The translations under genes and the position numbers were made by a program. This document shows positions 52,010-64,000 of a stretch of DNA of 64,000 nucleotides, in pieces. This DNA is from Pomacea canaliculata (taxonomy: Eukaryota > Mollusca > Gastropoda > Architaenioglossa > Ampullariidae). The stretch is from NCBI RefSeq assembly GCF_003073045.1, contig NC_037593.1, forward strand, positions 21,326,720 through 21,390,719, read 5' to 3'. Every line of letters starts with the position of its first letter. The stretch's first letter is position 1. A model generated the notes under the pieces. It ran no database searches, was not told the DNA's origin, and saw only the letters and a program-made list of their open reading frames with translations.

Positions 52010-52790
52010 CAGATTCTTCCTTTTCCTAGTCGCCCCCCCAGTGCAGCAAAAGGCCGCAACCACACCCCGCCATGGGACCCGGTTCTGGGCATCCCTTTCC
52101 AGTTGCGACCAAGTCATGCCAGCTGCCTCCGCCTCGCCGTGGACTGATCTCATTGGACATCTTCTCAGGGCATCTGATGGATAGGGTTGTGATGTCCGCA
52201 TCCTGGTTTTTGCCTTGGCCGTGACAAGATGGGTCAGCGAGCTGACACCGAGGGCTTTCGCCAACACGGGTCATAGGTCATTCCAAAGAGGGATCCTCCC
52301 GTCCAGTCCCTCGTTGTGCTTGTGATGTATTTGCGGTTTCTGTAGCAGAGGTCTTTTACAGGGTGAAGTTGCTAGCCCCACCGCCAACCCTCCTTCTTCA
52401 TCCGGGCTTGGGACCAGCTGGTTACTCGCGGGATTTCCAGGGGAGTTCTGAATCACCAATACCAGTGTAAACATTCCAGACAGTATGTGCTTAGAACTTG
52501 GTATCATCACGGAGCCAGTAAGACATATTCGTCGGAAAAAGACAATGCCCGGAGAAGAAAGTGCTGAAGCTGCTCTGTCGTTCAAGAACAAACTTTGAAG
52601 AGAAAATCTATTTGTCGACGGAGAGAGTCGTTCAGGAAATAACGAGTGGATTTGAACAGCTCCTCCGTTTCCTCAACATTTAGCTCCAGAAAGCTGCCGT
52701 CAAACCCCTCCTCCAGTCCCCCACGCAGGCCAGGTACTGTGACAGGGACTGCTCGTCTGTGAGAAAGCCCACAAGGGCCATGTCAGAAAC
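52010..52790 (-). mobile_element. LINE debris: two reverse transcriptase fragments
   Basis: At about 52130-52040 the minus strand reads MTWSQLERDAQNRVPWR, a C-terminal signature of RTE/CR1-type ORF2 proteins. At 52780-52610 it reads MALVGFLTDEQSLSQYL and, after a one-base shift, FLELNVEETEELFKS, the part of the palm just after the catalytic aspartates. The middle has no recognisable frame, and the two pieces may come from different elements. Confidence 0.6.
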
Positions 52791-53598
52791 ACAAGCGCGG
52801 AGGGAGGAGAGTAAACAAATATGTAAATAGAAAAGTCGTCATAAGAGAAAAGACAACGACTGCATAGAACATCTTATTGCTTTCATCAACTTGTAGCACG
52901 ATCATTCAAAACATCTGTAACTCTGTCATGCATAGAGATTTGAAAAATATACTTTATTTTTTAGAGGTGTGGACGATAAAAGACAGACTTTAAAACTTGT
53001 ACACTACTGGGTAAAAGGAAAGCATAACAAAAGAATATAGAGAATAAGAATACATAAATGAAAGTACACTTGCAGTGTTGCACTCACCAAAGCCACTTTG
53101 CAACTGGAATACAACCTGTCTTTTTGCCTTTTACTCGCTACTAACGATTAGTTGAGTGCGTACAAATATCATCCATCATCCGTCATCGTCCGTCGTCGTC
53201 GTAGTCGTCATATCGGTGGATTTACACTGCTTCCCTGGCTCATTGGATATCTGTATGTGCTTTGACTCTGTATTACAATGTCGTTTGTTGTCATTTGTGT
53301 AAGGCACATTGAATTTTCTCTCTAGTGGAGAAATGCGATGCATACATCATTATATACTGCTGCTACTACTACCACCAACAGCAATACCACACTACTATCA
53401 TGATTACTATTATAATACACTACAAACATTCACTCAAGCATGATTATTGTTATAATCTCTGACCGTGTCAGTGTTTAGTTTACTGTTTTTTTCTGTGTCC
53501 GTGAAGGACTGCAGTCTCCATGTCTGTCGATTTCTTTCTCTTCTGTGCATGCACGCACGCAGGATGGAGTGTTTGTATATACAACAAAAACTATTGTC
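52791..53598. other. 3' flank of the protease gene
   Basis: Lies downstream of the minus-strand stop codon. CTTTATTTT near 52950 could supply an AATAAA on the minus strand. GTC-rich simple sequence is at about 53183-53215. Confidence 0.4.
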
Positions 53599-56500
53599 TC
53601 AAATAGCCTTTATAGTGTCTTCAATCCACTTAAGGTAGAACTGAACCGAAGCATAAACTCCCGGAAGTCCGAGGTTTGCACACCCGATGCCATTGCTGAC
53701 GACGCCGATGATGGTGTGTCTCTCATGTGCAGCTGTTCCCAGGTTCCAGAAAAGTGGACCCCCAGAGTCGCCCTGGTAAATGTACAACAGGCCAGGTATA
53801 CTGCTCCTTGTGTGCAGCTAGCAAGTTTGTACCACATGGCTTACACACCTACAGAAATCTATGCAATCACTTCGAAACTAGTCGATTTAAATTACTCACC
53901 ATCAGAATGATTAGCATTATATTTTTATACATTCTTAATAACCTATTCTTCTCACGATGCTGTATCATATAAGTTCAATCTAAAACACATTTGCTTAGCA
54001 AGCTAAACAGACAATGTTTGTTTAAACCTCAGGGCTTTACTTACCTGACAAGAATCTTTGTCTTTTAGTTGATTACCTATGGCACACATTGTTCCAATGG
54101 GTAGGTTGTCAGGACGGTTTAGACTAAAACTGAGAACCTTTGCACAAGTGTTGTGGTCAAGCAGAGTCAACTGTACATCCAGCTGTAAGTCCGAATAGGA
54201 CTGGGAATTCTCTAAAACATTTTGTGACAAATAAAGAGGGGCATTCAATGTGGTCAGGAATGATGAATATGACAATCCATATTTCTTCTTTTAATTCTTG
54301 ACAGTTTTTGACACAAAAATTGGGACAGACCGTTTTTTAAATTACTAATAATGGGGCCAACGTTCAACAATGTTCTCTGGTTACAGGTCTTTAGGCTTTA
54401 AATTTTCTTCTGCAAAATCTTCCCTACCATCCGAAATGTCTTTGTATCGCTGGCTTCTAGGAAATCTCTTAGAAACAGATAAAAACATGTAAGAAATGCT
54501 TTGTATTTATGACATATGGGAAATTCAAACTGTCTGAGAAGTGTTCAAGCAATAGAGAGAATATTCAGGTCTGAGAGTAGAGAAATACGGTGTTGTACCC
54601 GCTCGTGAACCTCAGCGTTCACATTCCATCCGAGTTTCATCTCACAGGTCAAACCTGGGTGTTAGCTTGCATCAGTAACCCTAACCCTAACCCTCTCTTA
54701 TTAAAGACACATGCACCCCAAGCTGATCACCTTATGTGAACCACTTCAACACCTCAATCACCTGTTTCTTAACATCTCCTGTACATTACTGAGAGAGTTT
54801 AACACAAAATCAGTCTCAGCAATTATTTATCAAAAGACTCTACAAGCCACTTTTGAAAGTCATCGCCATCCACACATAAACTTGTAATCTTTGTTTCCAA
54901 GTTCTCGTAGGTAACTGTTTGTGAACAATTATCATTTTCTTGGAACATCGTCCTTGCACGACATTTGCCCTTGCAATTAACTCAACCAATTCCTCGCCAC
55001 ATGAAAGGTGTTGACAAATGCCTACTGTTCCCATCCTATTCTCTCCTTTCAGTTTTTATTAACAACAGGTACAATTATTTGGGCGCACAATGTATAGAAA
55101 GTTTAAAATAATGAAGACTTAGGTTGTAACATGTTGTTAACAATGATATCATAATAATCGAAAACGTTGAAGCCTCTAGTTCTGGTCAATGTGTAGCTCA
55201 TTATTATGTAATTTGTCTCGATTTAAAAATATGATGACTTACGCTTTGTCTTCCCCCAGCCTGCGACTATACCCTGCTCTGGAAGGGTGGCATCAGCAGT
55301 TGGATGACATACTTTCATCACTAGCTGGGTGGGCTCTAGAGACTGGCTCAGTTTCAGAATGGCGATGTCGTTTACTGCTCCTGTAATTAAATCCAATGAC
55401 ATTTTCTTTAAACAGTTAATGATGCGTTGTTTCCCACTTTTACCTCAAATGTACTTGTGATGGAGTAGGGGAAGGAAAAAGGGATGTAAGGACAGTAAAC
55501 GGTAACTAGAATACAGCCAGGGTCATCAAATTACAGACATACTGAGGCACTTTATTTTATACAACTAGAGACTACGGCTGGTGTAACATTTCTGGAACCA
55601 ACTAATGCAAAATCCTTTTGGATTACACCATCTTGTATGTCATGAACAGTCTTTTAATAAACTTTTAAAAAGTGAATGTCAAGGGAGAGGTGATGCTACC
55701 TTCCTTGCTATAGTTGACGTGGATGCGCCCGGCAGCAACCCTCACACGCTGTTCACCAAGGTACCCTCCCACATCAAACTCCCTCTTGCCGGCAATGACC
55801 TCCAGCTCTGAGGTGTTCAACTCCCCGGTGGATCTGTTCGTCAAAAACCTGCAGGAAGTGTTCACAACCGAATGTTCACGTGGTTACACTATAATTAGCT
55901 CTCATTTCTATCGTACCATACTATTGTAGTATATATTATGATATAAGAAGTCCATCATAATATAAACACTTCCTTTATAATGAAGTAACATTTGTACATA
56001 GAGAAGATGGGTAGATAGATGAATGAATGACTGGGTAAATGATAAAGCTTCTGACTTACTAAGTGTCCGACCAAGCAGAAATCTTGTTGCCTTGTAAAAA
56101 GAACACTTACTGACATTAATACATAATAATTGCATAATAATAAACATTGCAATGATGTGTACACTTAGACCAAGTGTCGCCCACCAGTCCTCTCAAACAG
56201 GTTATTGCGGACACATCAAGTTATTTAGAAATTACGAATGTGCACAGCATTTATTTTTTTATTTTATAAATGAAATACATCATTTGAAAAAAGTAGTCAT
56301 TTCCGCTGTTTGTACTTTCAAAGCATTCTCAATGTTAGTATTTTTATTTTTGTGACATAGCGACCGTAATTATGATGAGATTATTTTTCTTACGACACAA
56401 TGAAGATGGTTATTGAGATAGGTAAACTTTAGTTTTACAACTGGGATCAGCGACTGTAGCAGAAAGCCAGAAACTAGTGTATTTGGATGTGTACGATAAG

Positions 56501-57288
56501 TTCAACCTCCCTACCTGATGATACTGACTCTAGTCAGTGCATTACATATCACCACTACGTTGTGATTCAATGTAAAATATGTTTATAATTAATAGTTTTG
56601 TTCAGATACTCAAATGAAGTGGATAACTACCCATCAACGCAGTGAGCTGCAGTTAGAATGTGATCGTAATCCCAGATGGTGCCTCCGCAATAGAAGTATC
56701 CATCTCTCAACAACATGACGACCCACGGGTACTGTCCACGATGTACCTGCTGACCGCCTACTATTCTAGGAGCAGGGTACAGCTGTGACTGACCACAGAT
56801 GGTCCCTACACAATTCAAAATAAAACAAGAAAAAATGTGTTGGAACTTTATTAACTAACAAGTAAATGCTAGTACACGTCTGTCGTGTCGTTGTCGTTGT
56901 CGTAGTCGTTGTATCTGTCGTTGTCGCTGTCGTTACTGAGTCAACCAATATTTCCTCTCAACAACTCAAAAGTTTTCAACTCACTGGATATCGGTGAGGG
57001 TCCTGCGATTCTCCTGACGGAAGTCTTTGGGTTGATGTTGCTGACACAGCTTTTGTCCTGTGTTGTCAGCAGGCGTGAGTAGCCTTCTTCGTAGGCGTTT
57101 TGTATGTCGCCCTCGGTCATCGACTGGCAGGTGACATTCAGGTTCACTAGTAGTATTATGTTTCCGCCCAATCTTCTACAAACGGAAAACGCATGTGTAA
57201 ATGATATCAGATTTTTCTTAAAACTTTTTTTCAAGTTGTGTACTGCATCTGAACAAAACAAAATGATGATGATGATGATGATGATGAC

Positions 57289-57330
<42 letters not shown>

Positions 57331-60300
57331 AAAAATAATAAAGAGAATTTAAATAGCACTTTACCCCACAATAAAAGTATCTTCTAGGTTGTAGAAGAAG
57401 TGAACACTAACAGCACAGATGTGGAGTGCAGCCTTGCCATTGCATGAAATCTTTGATAAGTTAATAGCAATGTTCGGTGTCAGGACTGATGATAGAATTT
57501 GTTGAAAACTAGAGAAGTATTTGTGTCATAATAGGCATTATTCTTAATAACCCATTCAAACTATTCTCTTACTAGAGCAGAACAAGGAATACATTCTAAC
57601 TGTATAGAAATAGATGCACTCTTAGACAAGAAAAGTAAATCAGACAAATAAATGAAATAATTTGAAAAAAGAATGTAAGCGTAATACACCTAGTTAACGG
57701 AGGATAATAATGAAATAAGGAAGTGAAATAGTCACGACCATGAGTCACAAAACTAGAGGTCGTCACATCTCCATCCCTCGTATTGTCACCGATGTACACA
57801 ACCCTAACGAGAGAGCAGGCTCTTGACACTGAATTAAATAAATTGGTATTAAATTTGACAAGAAAAATAAAACTATTATTTAACTCCAGCGGACCTTACC
57901 TTGATATTTTTTGTTCAAGACCTTAATTCTGAGAATACGCTCGTGACATTAGCTAAGTTCCTTTGGGTTCAAAGTTTAACAAATATTGAGCATAAAGCAG
58001 CTGTCAAAACCAAAACAAAACATGAGCTCAGTGTTGTTGTCCCTAAACTCTATGCATAAGGGGCTTATTATACGGGTGGCTGGCATGTGGTCCCACCGAC
58101 CCCTGGCATCAACCCCGACCACCCCCTTCCCATCCACCGACGGCGCCTCTCCCCCGCCCCTCCTCCACCCCCTCTAACTCTCTTCCTCTAGTTCCTGCTC
58201 ATGACCTGGTCACTTCACATGGGCCTCGGATATTGGGGCTTTAATGTGAAACATATCTGACAATATAGCGGTGAAGTCAACTTCCAAACAGAGGAAAGGT
58301 GTCCTGCAAATGTCATTGTATCAAACAGATATTTGTTTTACTAAAGTCATTCATCACTTTGCCACCAGCTTCTTCCTCATCACTAAAGCCGCATCTAGCA
58401 TCTACTGTCACACACGTGCTCTCTGGCATCGAATATTCCAGGTAGCAAAGCTTACACACCTTCTAGAATGGTCTAGGGACCGAGATAAACCCTTTTGGTT
58501 ACACCGTGAGGTCAAACACCGATCACAGCGCCGCCAGCTACCGGGTGGCACCCGCTCAAAGTCTCCACCATTTGACTCCAGACGCTGACACCCTTGTCTG
58601 ATACTGTCCAGATTCATCTACGTGAACATTTTGTATCACATTTAATATCCTCTAATTACAAAATTAACTACCAAAACCGGATGTGATTACATAGTGTGAA
58701 CTTTGAACTCTCTTTGAACTTTTGTACTAGTGCTTATCCTGTGATTATAAACTATTTTTTTCACTTACACAATGTGTTGCGCTACAGACTTGATGCAAGA
58801 AGACTGCGAGCTGGCCTGAAAGATCTTTTTCACCTGTGGATCACAAAATTCAAAACAAATTCAACAGGACAATGAGAAGATGCGAGTTATACTTTGCCAC
58901 AATATCGTCCTTCAACAAAAGTTTGTCTATATATGTCTATGTTTTTATGTTGAATGAATAAGTGAATAAAACACAAGTCATCAGTTCACTACTAATTTCA
59001 TTTTTATAAAGATGTCAAGTAGATGAAATGCAAGGAATAGATTATGAGTGCACCCATTCCCTCACCCAAACAGAATCAGTTTTTACAACCGTCATTTCAG
59101 ACATTAGTAGATATGCACTAAGATGGTCGGAGCCAACAAGAGATAGAAAGAGAGGCAGAGGCCTAATGTGAAGGTCGATGAGTGAAGTCCTGTAGTTAGT
59201 CGCTGGACAGTGGACGAGACATCACATGCTTACATCCCCGACCTCAACATCAGTCTTCGTGGGGAAAGAAGTAAAAGAAAGAAAGAGAGGAATGAGTTCG
59301 ACTGAAAGCAAGACTTGAGCACATGTGGAGTGTGAGAAATGACAGACACAAACTCACTGACCCAGTGATCAGCCTTCATGATACTCTCTTTGTACACCTG
59401 ACTGTCGGAGTTGTTCATGTCTGATGACCATGGCCAGTGCAACACAACATACGCCCCAAAGTTGGCATCTGAGGTAACATCATTCAAACAGTCTACATAC
59501 ACTTCCACAGTACAAGCAATATCCTAATTGTGTTATAACGATTTGCAAAAGAAACAAAATGATTCTGCTAGTTTCAAATACTCTAAAAACTAACAGGAAT
59601 ATAATACCAGCAAATGTAAATAAATGTCACCGCCATGATGTTATATTCATTTGTTAATTTACTTCCCTGGGAAGGGTGTGGTTCACCTGCTAAATGTATG
59701 TGCTACATTGTAAAAGTGAAAACATTTCATGCTGCATGTGTTGCTAGGAGACAAAGATTTGTCACAGTGTACCACTCTACTCATTTTGGGTCACCACACA
59801 CCTTTGCTGTAGTCCAGCGCCCCTGCAGGCGGAGACGCGAGGCAACTCACAGTTCCTTCCTTATGACTTTCTCTTACATTACTTTCTTCTCCATTCCTTT
59901 CTTCTCCATTCCTTTTCACTGTAAAAGAAAGTCAGTAGACGCTTTATTTCTCAGCTGCATCATCTCATGAGAACAATTGACACTAACCCTGGTTGTACAT
60001 ACGTGTTGTGGTTGTCCACCATATTGTGTGGTGTCTGATAAGTGGAGACGTTTGTCGCACGGTTTCCAAGAAAATGTGATTAAAGACAAGTGCAGAACAG
60101 TTTGTAATCAAGTCACAGTTGCAAACATTCACAGATTGTCGCAGTCTGTATAGACTGGCGGTGTCTTGGTGGTGGTGCTTTTTATAATGAGGATTCGGTG
60201 TAAACTCTAAACCTTGTAGTGGAATACAAACACTTTGTTCTCTCATTAAATTAAAATAAAGTACAACTAACAAATTTCACGAGGCAAGTCTCTCCAAAGT

Positions 60301-62596
60301 TCCTTCATTCAACGTGCAAATGGTCGTGATGCTCATGTCAAGGATGTGGGTTTGAAGTTACTAGTAGTGACTAGTTTCTATCTGCACCTCGGTGGGAAGC
60401 GGACATCTATGGTTACTTCTTTTTGTTGTTGTTGTTGTTGTTTATCACATAAGACCTTATCTTTGCCATCATTACATACAGTGCAGGCGGTCACAATAAC
60501 ACTTAGATGTAAATACAGTACAAACAGTGCTCTGTGCACCTGTACGTGGTAAGACAAAAGCAAGCCTACAGCGAGTTTTATAGTAAATACAGACTTGTCA
60601 ATGAATTCTCATCACATAGAGGGTGGATGATTGTTTTTCTTACAATAGCTTCTAAAACACAGTTTACAGCTGGTTTATGAATGCCTGTATGTCTTCGTTT
60701 TCTAAGGAGTGCACCGACTGACTCTAGTGATGTTTGTGAAGGACAATCTCAGTCATGGCCAGTACACTCACATTCATCTGCACGTTCGTTCGTTCAAAAT
60801 TGAAGGACACAGGGAAAGTCTACACCTGGTTCCTGCAGGCCCTCTATACTTTCATTGTATGTTAATGTCTCAAAAAGTGCAGCTTTCCGCCCTAATGGAC
60901 AATCACAGAATATAGCTCCCTGACATGCACCCGCCAAATAACAGCCACACCCGCTTAATTAATCGTGTACACGCGAAGTCATGTTCAGAGGAAGAAAACG
61001 TGAGGAAGACAAGAACTGAGCCCTACACCCTTACTTTCATGGTGCATTCCGATAGAAACAGTAACAGCACAATACTCACTGCCAAAGTAAACAGAGACAG
61101 CGATGACCCCAGCGATGAGAGCGATGACTAAACATGCAGCGAGCAGGCGACGACACCCCAGTCTGCTGATGAATGTCCTGACTGATGTCTTTTGAGCGAC
61201 AGCACCTGTACCACATTTTTATACAAAATACAACAACCGTGTCTGACAGGGGCCAATAACAACTCATGGTCGTAAATTCAAATGATACAAATACTAACTG
61301 ATGTCTGAATGGTCAGAGTAGAAATGCTTTGTGTCAAAGCAAGACTTGTAAACAATAAAATTAGTTTTGACTTTCACGAAGAAATATTACAAAATTTGAC
61401 TGTTAAAGTCTAGTTATTGTCTTTGTGGGCAATAACATCAAGAATTCTTACCTCCTGAAGGATTTCCCTGTTCAGGACTAGTACTGTCAGAGCAGACTTC
61501 AAGCTCCGTGCGATTGTCGAACGCCAAGTTGTGCATGGTGTCTGGAAAATTGGAAAAGTGAGTAACTGGAAATAGCGGGCAAGGACAGGCCGGTGACCTG
61601 TCAAATCCACACCTTGTGACAAGCACTTAGCCACTTAGCCAACAGGTCCCTTCACGTGTTCCTCAAGGAACAAAGCTGTCTCAGAATTCTGTTCAGCTAT
61701 GATTATTTAGAAGAGCTCTGGAGCAAGGGTATGAGACTGTCAACAGACTGCAGGCAACACCCGGCACAGAAAAGGTCTGACACCCTCACTTCTCTAGCAT
61801 TGTGCCTGAGTCTTTGTTTGTGAGAGTGTGGGGACTGATAATAGTACAGATGGACAGCGGGAATAACAGATAAAGAGGTACAAACACGCACACACACAGG
61901 TAACACGTGTCCTAGTTACAGCAGCTCACAGTGAAAAGTGAGGAGCGGTAAGAAATGTTAGAGTTCATGATAAAAGTTGTTTTTCTGAACAGATCAGATC
62001 TTGTCAAAGATGTTTCCATGGTTGTCAAATGTTGGTGTATGACCATTTGCCAAACAGAGACATTAGACACCGTGTATAACTATAAATGCCTGTTACTAGC
62101 CACAGTGTTATCAGCACTTTAATGTGACAGAACATGTAACAGACGGAGGTCTTCGATACCCTCCATGCCTCCGTCTAAACTTCCCTCAGTAGTGCATTCC
62201 CCACTCCCCACCATATCCCCACTGAGAACCGCCGAGGCAGCTGTCAAAGACCTAATATAAGGCTACCTCAGAGGCACCAAGCGTTACATGGTCATACTCT
62301 ACTGATACTTCTTTCTTTATCTTTGACACAAGGGTCCACAATAAATTATCTTATAGACTAAACCTTATTTTTTAACAGATGTCTACAGATTAAAAAAAAT
62401 CAGTCGAAACTAAAGAGGCCAGGGTAAGGACCAGTTATAAGTTCATAACCTAATGTCACTCATTACTTTCTCCTCTAAAAACACTGTAAAATACACTCAG
62501 GTCACTTACCGAATGTTTCTGAGCTCTTGTGTGTAAAGGACACAAACTTCAGTCCCTCGTCAAGGTTTGCAGACAAGATCACAGCTGGCACGTGAG
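53599..62596 (-). CDS. Type II transmembrane trypsin-like serine protease with SEA-like region (5' incomplete)
   Basis: Proposed exons, all phase-compatible: 62596-62510, 61541-61452, 61205-61080, 59501-59358, 57828-57749, 57450-57365, 57175-56985, 56805-56631, 55848-55700, 55380-55243, 54211-54045, 53772-53599. Exon 3 encodes a signal-anchor helix ([20 protein letters not shown]), so the N-terminus is cytoplasmic. The next four exons form a SEA-like extracellular stem ([25 protein letters not shown]). Then come ICGQ, the activation site RIVGGQ, the catalytic His (LTAAHC), Asp (NDIAILKL) and Ser (GDSGGP). KDSCQGDSGGP places an Asp six residues before the Ser, predicting cleavage after Arg/Lys. 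Family examples are matriptase, enteropeptidase and the TMPRSS proteins. The 62596-62510 exon is assigned by phase only, and the ATG at 61536 could instead be the start, though it follows a strong acceptor (TTTTCCAG). Starts of the 59501 and end of the 57749 exons are the least certain boundaries. A degenerate paralogue lies at 1480-3000. Confidence 0.8.
54675..54695. repeat. Short interstitial telomere-like repeat
   Basis: AACCCTAACCCTAACCCT, three copies of the TTAGGG complement, in an intron of the protease gene. Confidence 0.7.
57262..57330. repeat. (GAT)n microsatellite in the protease gene
   Basis: GAT trinucleotides with one GAC interruption, between the exons at 57175 and 57365. Confidence 0.95.
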
Positions 62597-62889
62597 CTGT
62601 GAAGACAGTTTTCCACTCTAAGATTGTTTTTCAATCAATTCTTCGATTCGAACGAAAACTTAATCACTTTAGTCATGGAAGTATAAAGCGCTGAATACAA
62701 CTTCAAAAAAATATTGTATCGATGTTTCTCGTTCTATGCGAAAGACTAAAATGAAAGAGAATAACGAAGGCGACCTGTTGCATGGCAGCTTGAGGTCAGG
62801 TGGCTGTCACACGTGCGGTGCCACGCCCTCTGTGGGCAGGTAACTGCCGCTAGTCCTGCGCGTGCGGCCCTTGGACGATCGTGTATGTG

Positions 62890-62995
62890 CAACACACACA
62901 GGCGCATACACAGGCGCACACACACAGACGCACACACACAGAGGCACGCACACAGGCGCACACACACAGAGGCACGCACACACACACACACACAG

Positions 62996-63030
<35 letters not shown>

Positions 63031-63078
63031 CGCACACACATACACAGACGCACACACACACACACACAGGCATATTCA
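62890..63078. repeat. (CA)n-rich minisatellite
   Basis: CACACACAGGCGCACACACA-type units alternate with pure CA runs. Confidence 0.95.
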
Positions 63079-64000
63079 AACACAGGCAAGTAGACTAGAA
63101 CAGTTCAACAAAGTTGCGAGAAGTCTGAATTTCTTTCTGCTTCCCACATTAGAGATCCATCCCCAGCATGCTGCTGACCACATGAACAAGTCTAAATTCA
63201 TTCTTCAACAGAATCGACCTCAAAAGTTTGTTGAGATTTCTTCAGAAAAAGCAGCCAAAATAAAACAATGTGCTATTGAACTTTTGAATTTTATTTACCA
63301 GCACAAATTAATTTGCAAACATTACCATCATCATTAAATTTCCCTAACTAATAGAGTCAGCGTTGTTATCTTCAAAAGAAGAAGCTTTCTCAAGTCGAAG
63401 CTAATCAAACTATCTGCGATCCACAATTTGTATTTCACGATCAACAAATATTGACATTTGGTCATCCAGCTCGACCTTGTCAATAAGATTGACTTTGATA
63501 AAGTGATCAAGAGCTTTTGTAGTCACAAGGCTCGTAACTTGTGTCTGTAGTCTACAGGTGACAACGATCATAATTCTGAATTAAGAGTAACATCACTGAG
63601 AGCTTCACATTATTAAAGGGAAGATGAAATGATCCCCAGGGGCAGTTCACGACAGTGCTCGTACTAGCAATAATATATACATACACATGATATGAAAGAG
63701 GTAATATACATGTACATGTTGAGATAGTGTCTCTATCACACATTCTTTCTCCCCCCCCCCCAATACACAGCTAACAGCAGATACAGTGGCTGACCCCAGG
63801 TCACCTCAGGCTAGTCCAAGATGACGGCCAGCAGAGCTTATCACGTGATGGCACGTGCAATGAATGAGTTGTGATGATTGGTTCTGTATACAGACATCGG
63901 TACCTACCGCCAGACTACAATAGTGAAAACTCACATGCCATTGCATGAGCAGGGACAGAGAGGACAAGGGATCTCTTCCTGAGGATTTGCTGAAGACAAA

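Noticed and set aside
62746..63337. Cys/Val-rich and His/Thr-rich open frames
   Set aside because: Products of the CA-rich minisatellite; the plus-strand continuation to 63337 is not recognised.
63930..63989. Possible minus-strand exon ending CATGCAATGGCAT|GTGAGT
   Set aside because: Runs off the window edge; the frame could not be decided.

Overview
The window is animal genomic DNA: intron-rich genes with GT..AG splice sites, long AT-rich introns, many decayed transposons and simple repeats. The gene families (an FGFR-type kinase, an ErbB-type cysteine-rich segment, a DM-domain gene, a type II transmembrane serine protease), the style of the LINE remnants and a short TTAGGG-type array suggest a lophotrochozoan, most likely a mollusc. 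This is an inference; no species is claimed. Splice models were built by hand from open frames, splice signals and reading phase.

Layout. 1-3.0 kb (minus): a decayed paralogue of the protease gene at 53.6-62.6 kb, with a frameshifted exon, an intact transmembrane exon and a remnant of a SEA-like exon. 5.2-6.5 kb: a small hAT element and a LINE fragment. 7.95-10.9 kb (minus): five phase-compatible exons carrying an ErbB-type furin-like cysteine-rich segment, with no kinase exons seen. 11.6-15.2 kb (plus): a possible two-exon gene of unknown family with an apparent one-base shift in its last exon; its intron holds a long inverted repeat with a tRNA-like loop. 15.9-30.9 kb (plus): a complete-looking 12-exon receptor tyrosine kinase of FGFR type, 639 codons, one Ig domain. 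Its first intron holds an integrase-derived gene remnant on the minus strand (17.5-18.8 kb); other introns hold a hAT element and a pogo-like element.

31-42 kb is gene-poor: minisatellites (37.7-38.5 kb), a LINE reverse transcriptase fragment (38.95-39.45 kb) and a 262-bp tandem duplication (41.5-42.0 kb). 42.26-44.96 kb (minus): the most notable locus, a five-exon gene of about 330 codons with two tandem DM domains. Its fourth intron/exon boundary region carries a 36-bp duplication that creates a second in-frame splice acceptor at exon 3. 45.9-53 kb holds a SINE, hAT elements, an isolated EF-hand exon (50.3 kb), a 186-bp tandem repeat and LINE debris. 53.6-62.6 kb (minus): an 11-exon type II transmembrane serine protease with SEA-like sequence, an RIVGG activation site, a complete His/Asp/Ser triad and a trypsin-type pocket.

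The genes are not an operon. They are unrelated neighbours, mostly signalling receptors, a sex/neural-type transcription factor family member and a membrane protease.
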